A stretch of DNA of 6,943 bases from an uncultured Clostridia bacterium (GTDB taxonomy: Bacteria > Bacillota > Clostridia > Oscillospirales > Oscillospiraceae). The position numbers were made by a program, and so were the translations under genes. Position 1 is the first letter of the stretch, and every line of letters begins with the position of its first letter. This document shows positions 6,941 to 6,943 of the stretch, piece after piece. Location: positions 1-6,943 of the forward strand of contig CANDEH010000112.1 of the NCBI GenBank assembly GCA_947383645.1. The letters are read 5' to 3'. The notes beneath the pieces are model-generated. The model did not search any database, was not told the origin of the DNA, and worked only from the letters and a program-made list of their open reading frames with translations.

Positions 6941-6943
6941 AAA

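Overview
The window carries four complete housekeeping-type genes in a GC-rich genome. The protein sequences, strong Shine-Dalgarno sites, the miaB-mutS gene order and the style of the dispersed repeats all point to a Clostridia-class Firmicute, most likely an Oscillospiraceae relative (Flavonifractor/Intestinimonas/Lawsonibacter type). That placement is inference from family resemblance, not from a search.

Layout. Positions 1-122 hold a GC-rich dispersed repeat lying 3' of the first gene. Three minus-strand genes follow, transcribed right to left as miaB (3725-5161), mutS (876-3467) and a CPBP-family membrane protease (123-836). A 274-bp MITE-like element (3485-3758) sits between miaB and mutS; its ends are runs of a 7-bp repeat, and it supplies the last residues and stop codon of miaB. 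The divergent spacer 5162-5681 holds a near-consensus promoter and a structured leader for miaB, a doubtful small ORF or gene remnant, and a good promoter for the plus-strand malic enzyme gene (5682-6854). The window ends in a second copy of the dispersed repeat, in inverted orientation to the first, so that each copy follows the 3' end of a gene.

How the genes work together. MiaB modifies A37 of tRNAs that read UNN codons, and MutS starts mismatch repair. The pairing is a conserved neighbourhood in Firmicutes, where mutL often follows; here mutL is absent and a CPBP protease follows instead. Malic enzyme links malate and pyruvate and belongs to a separate transcription unit. I see no phage, CRISPR, defence or biosynthetic system. 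The interesting material is non-coding: two unrelated repeat families, a protein tail made from a repeat, and a structured miaB leader.
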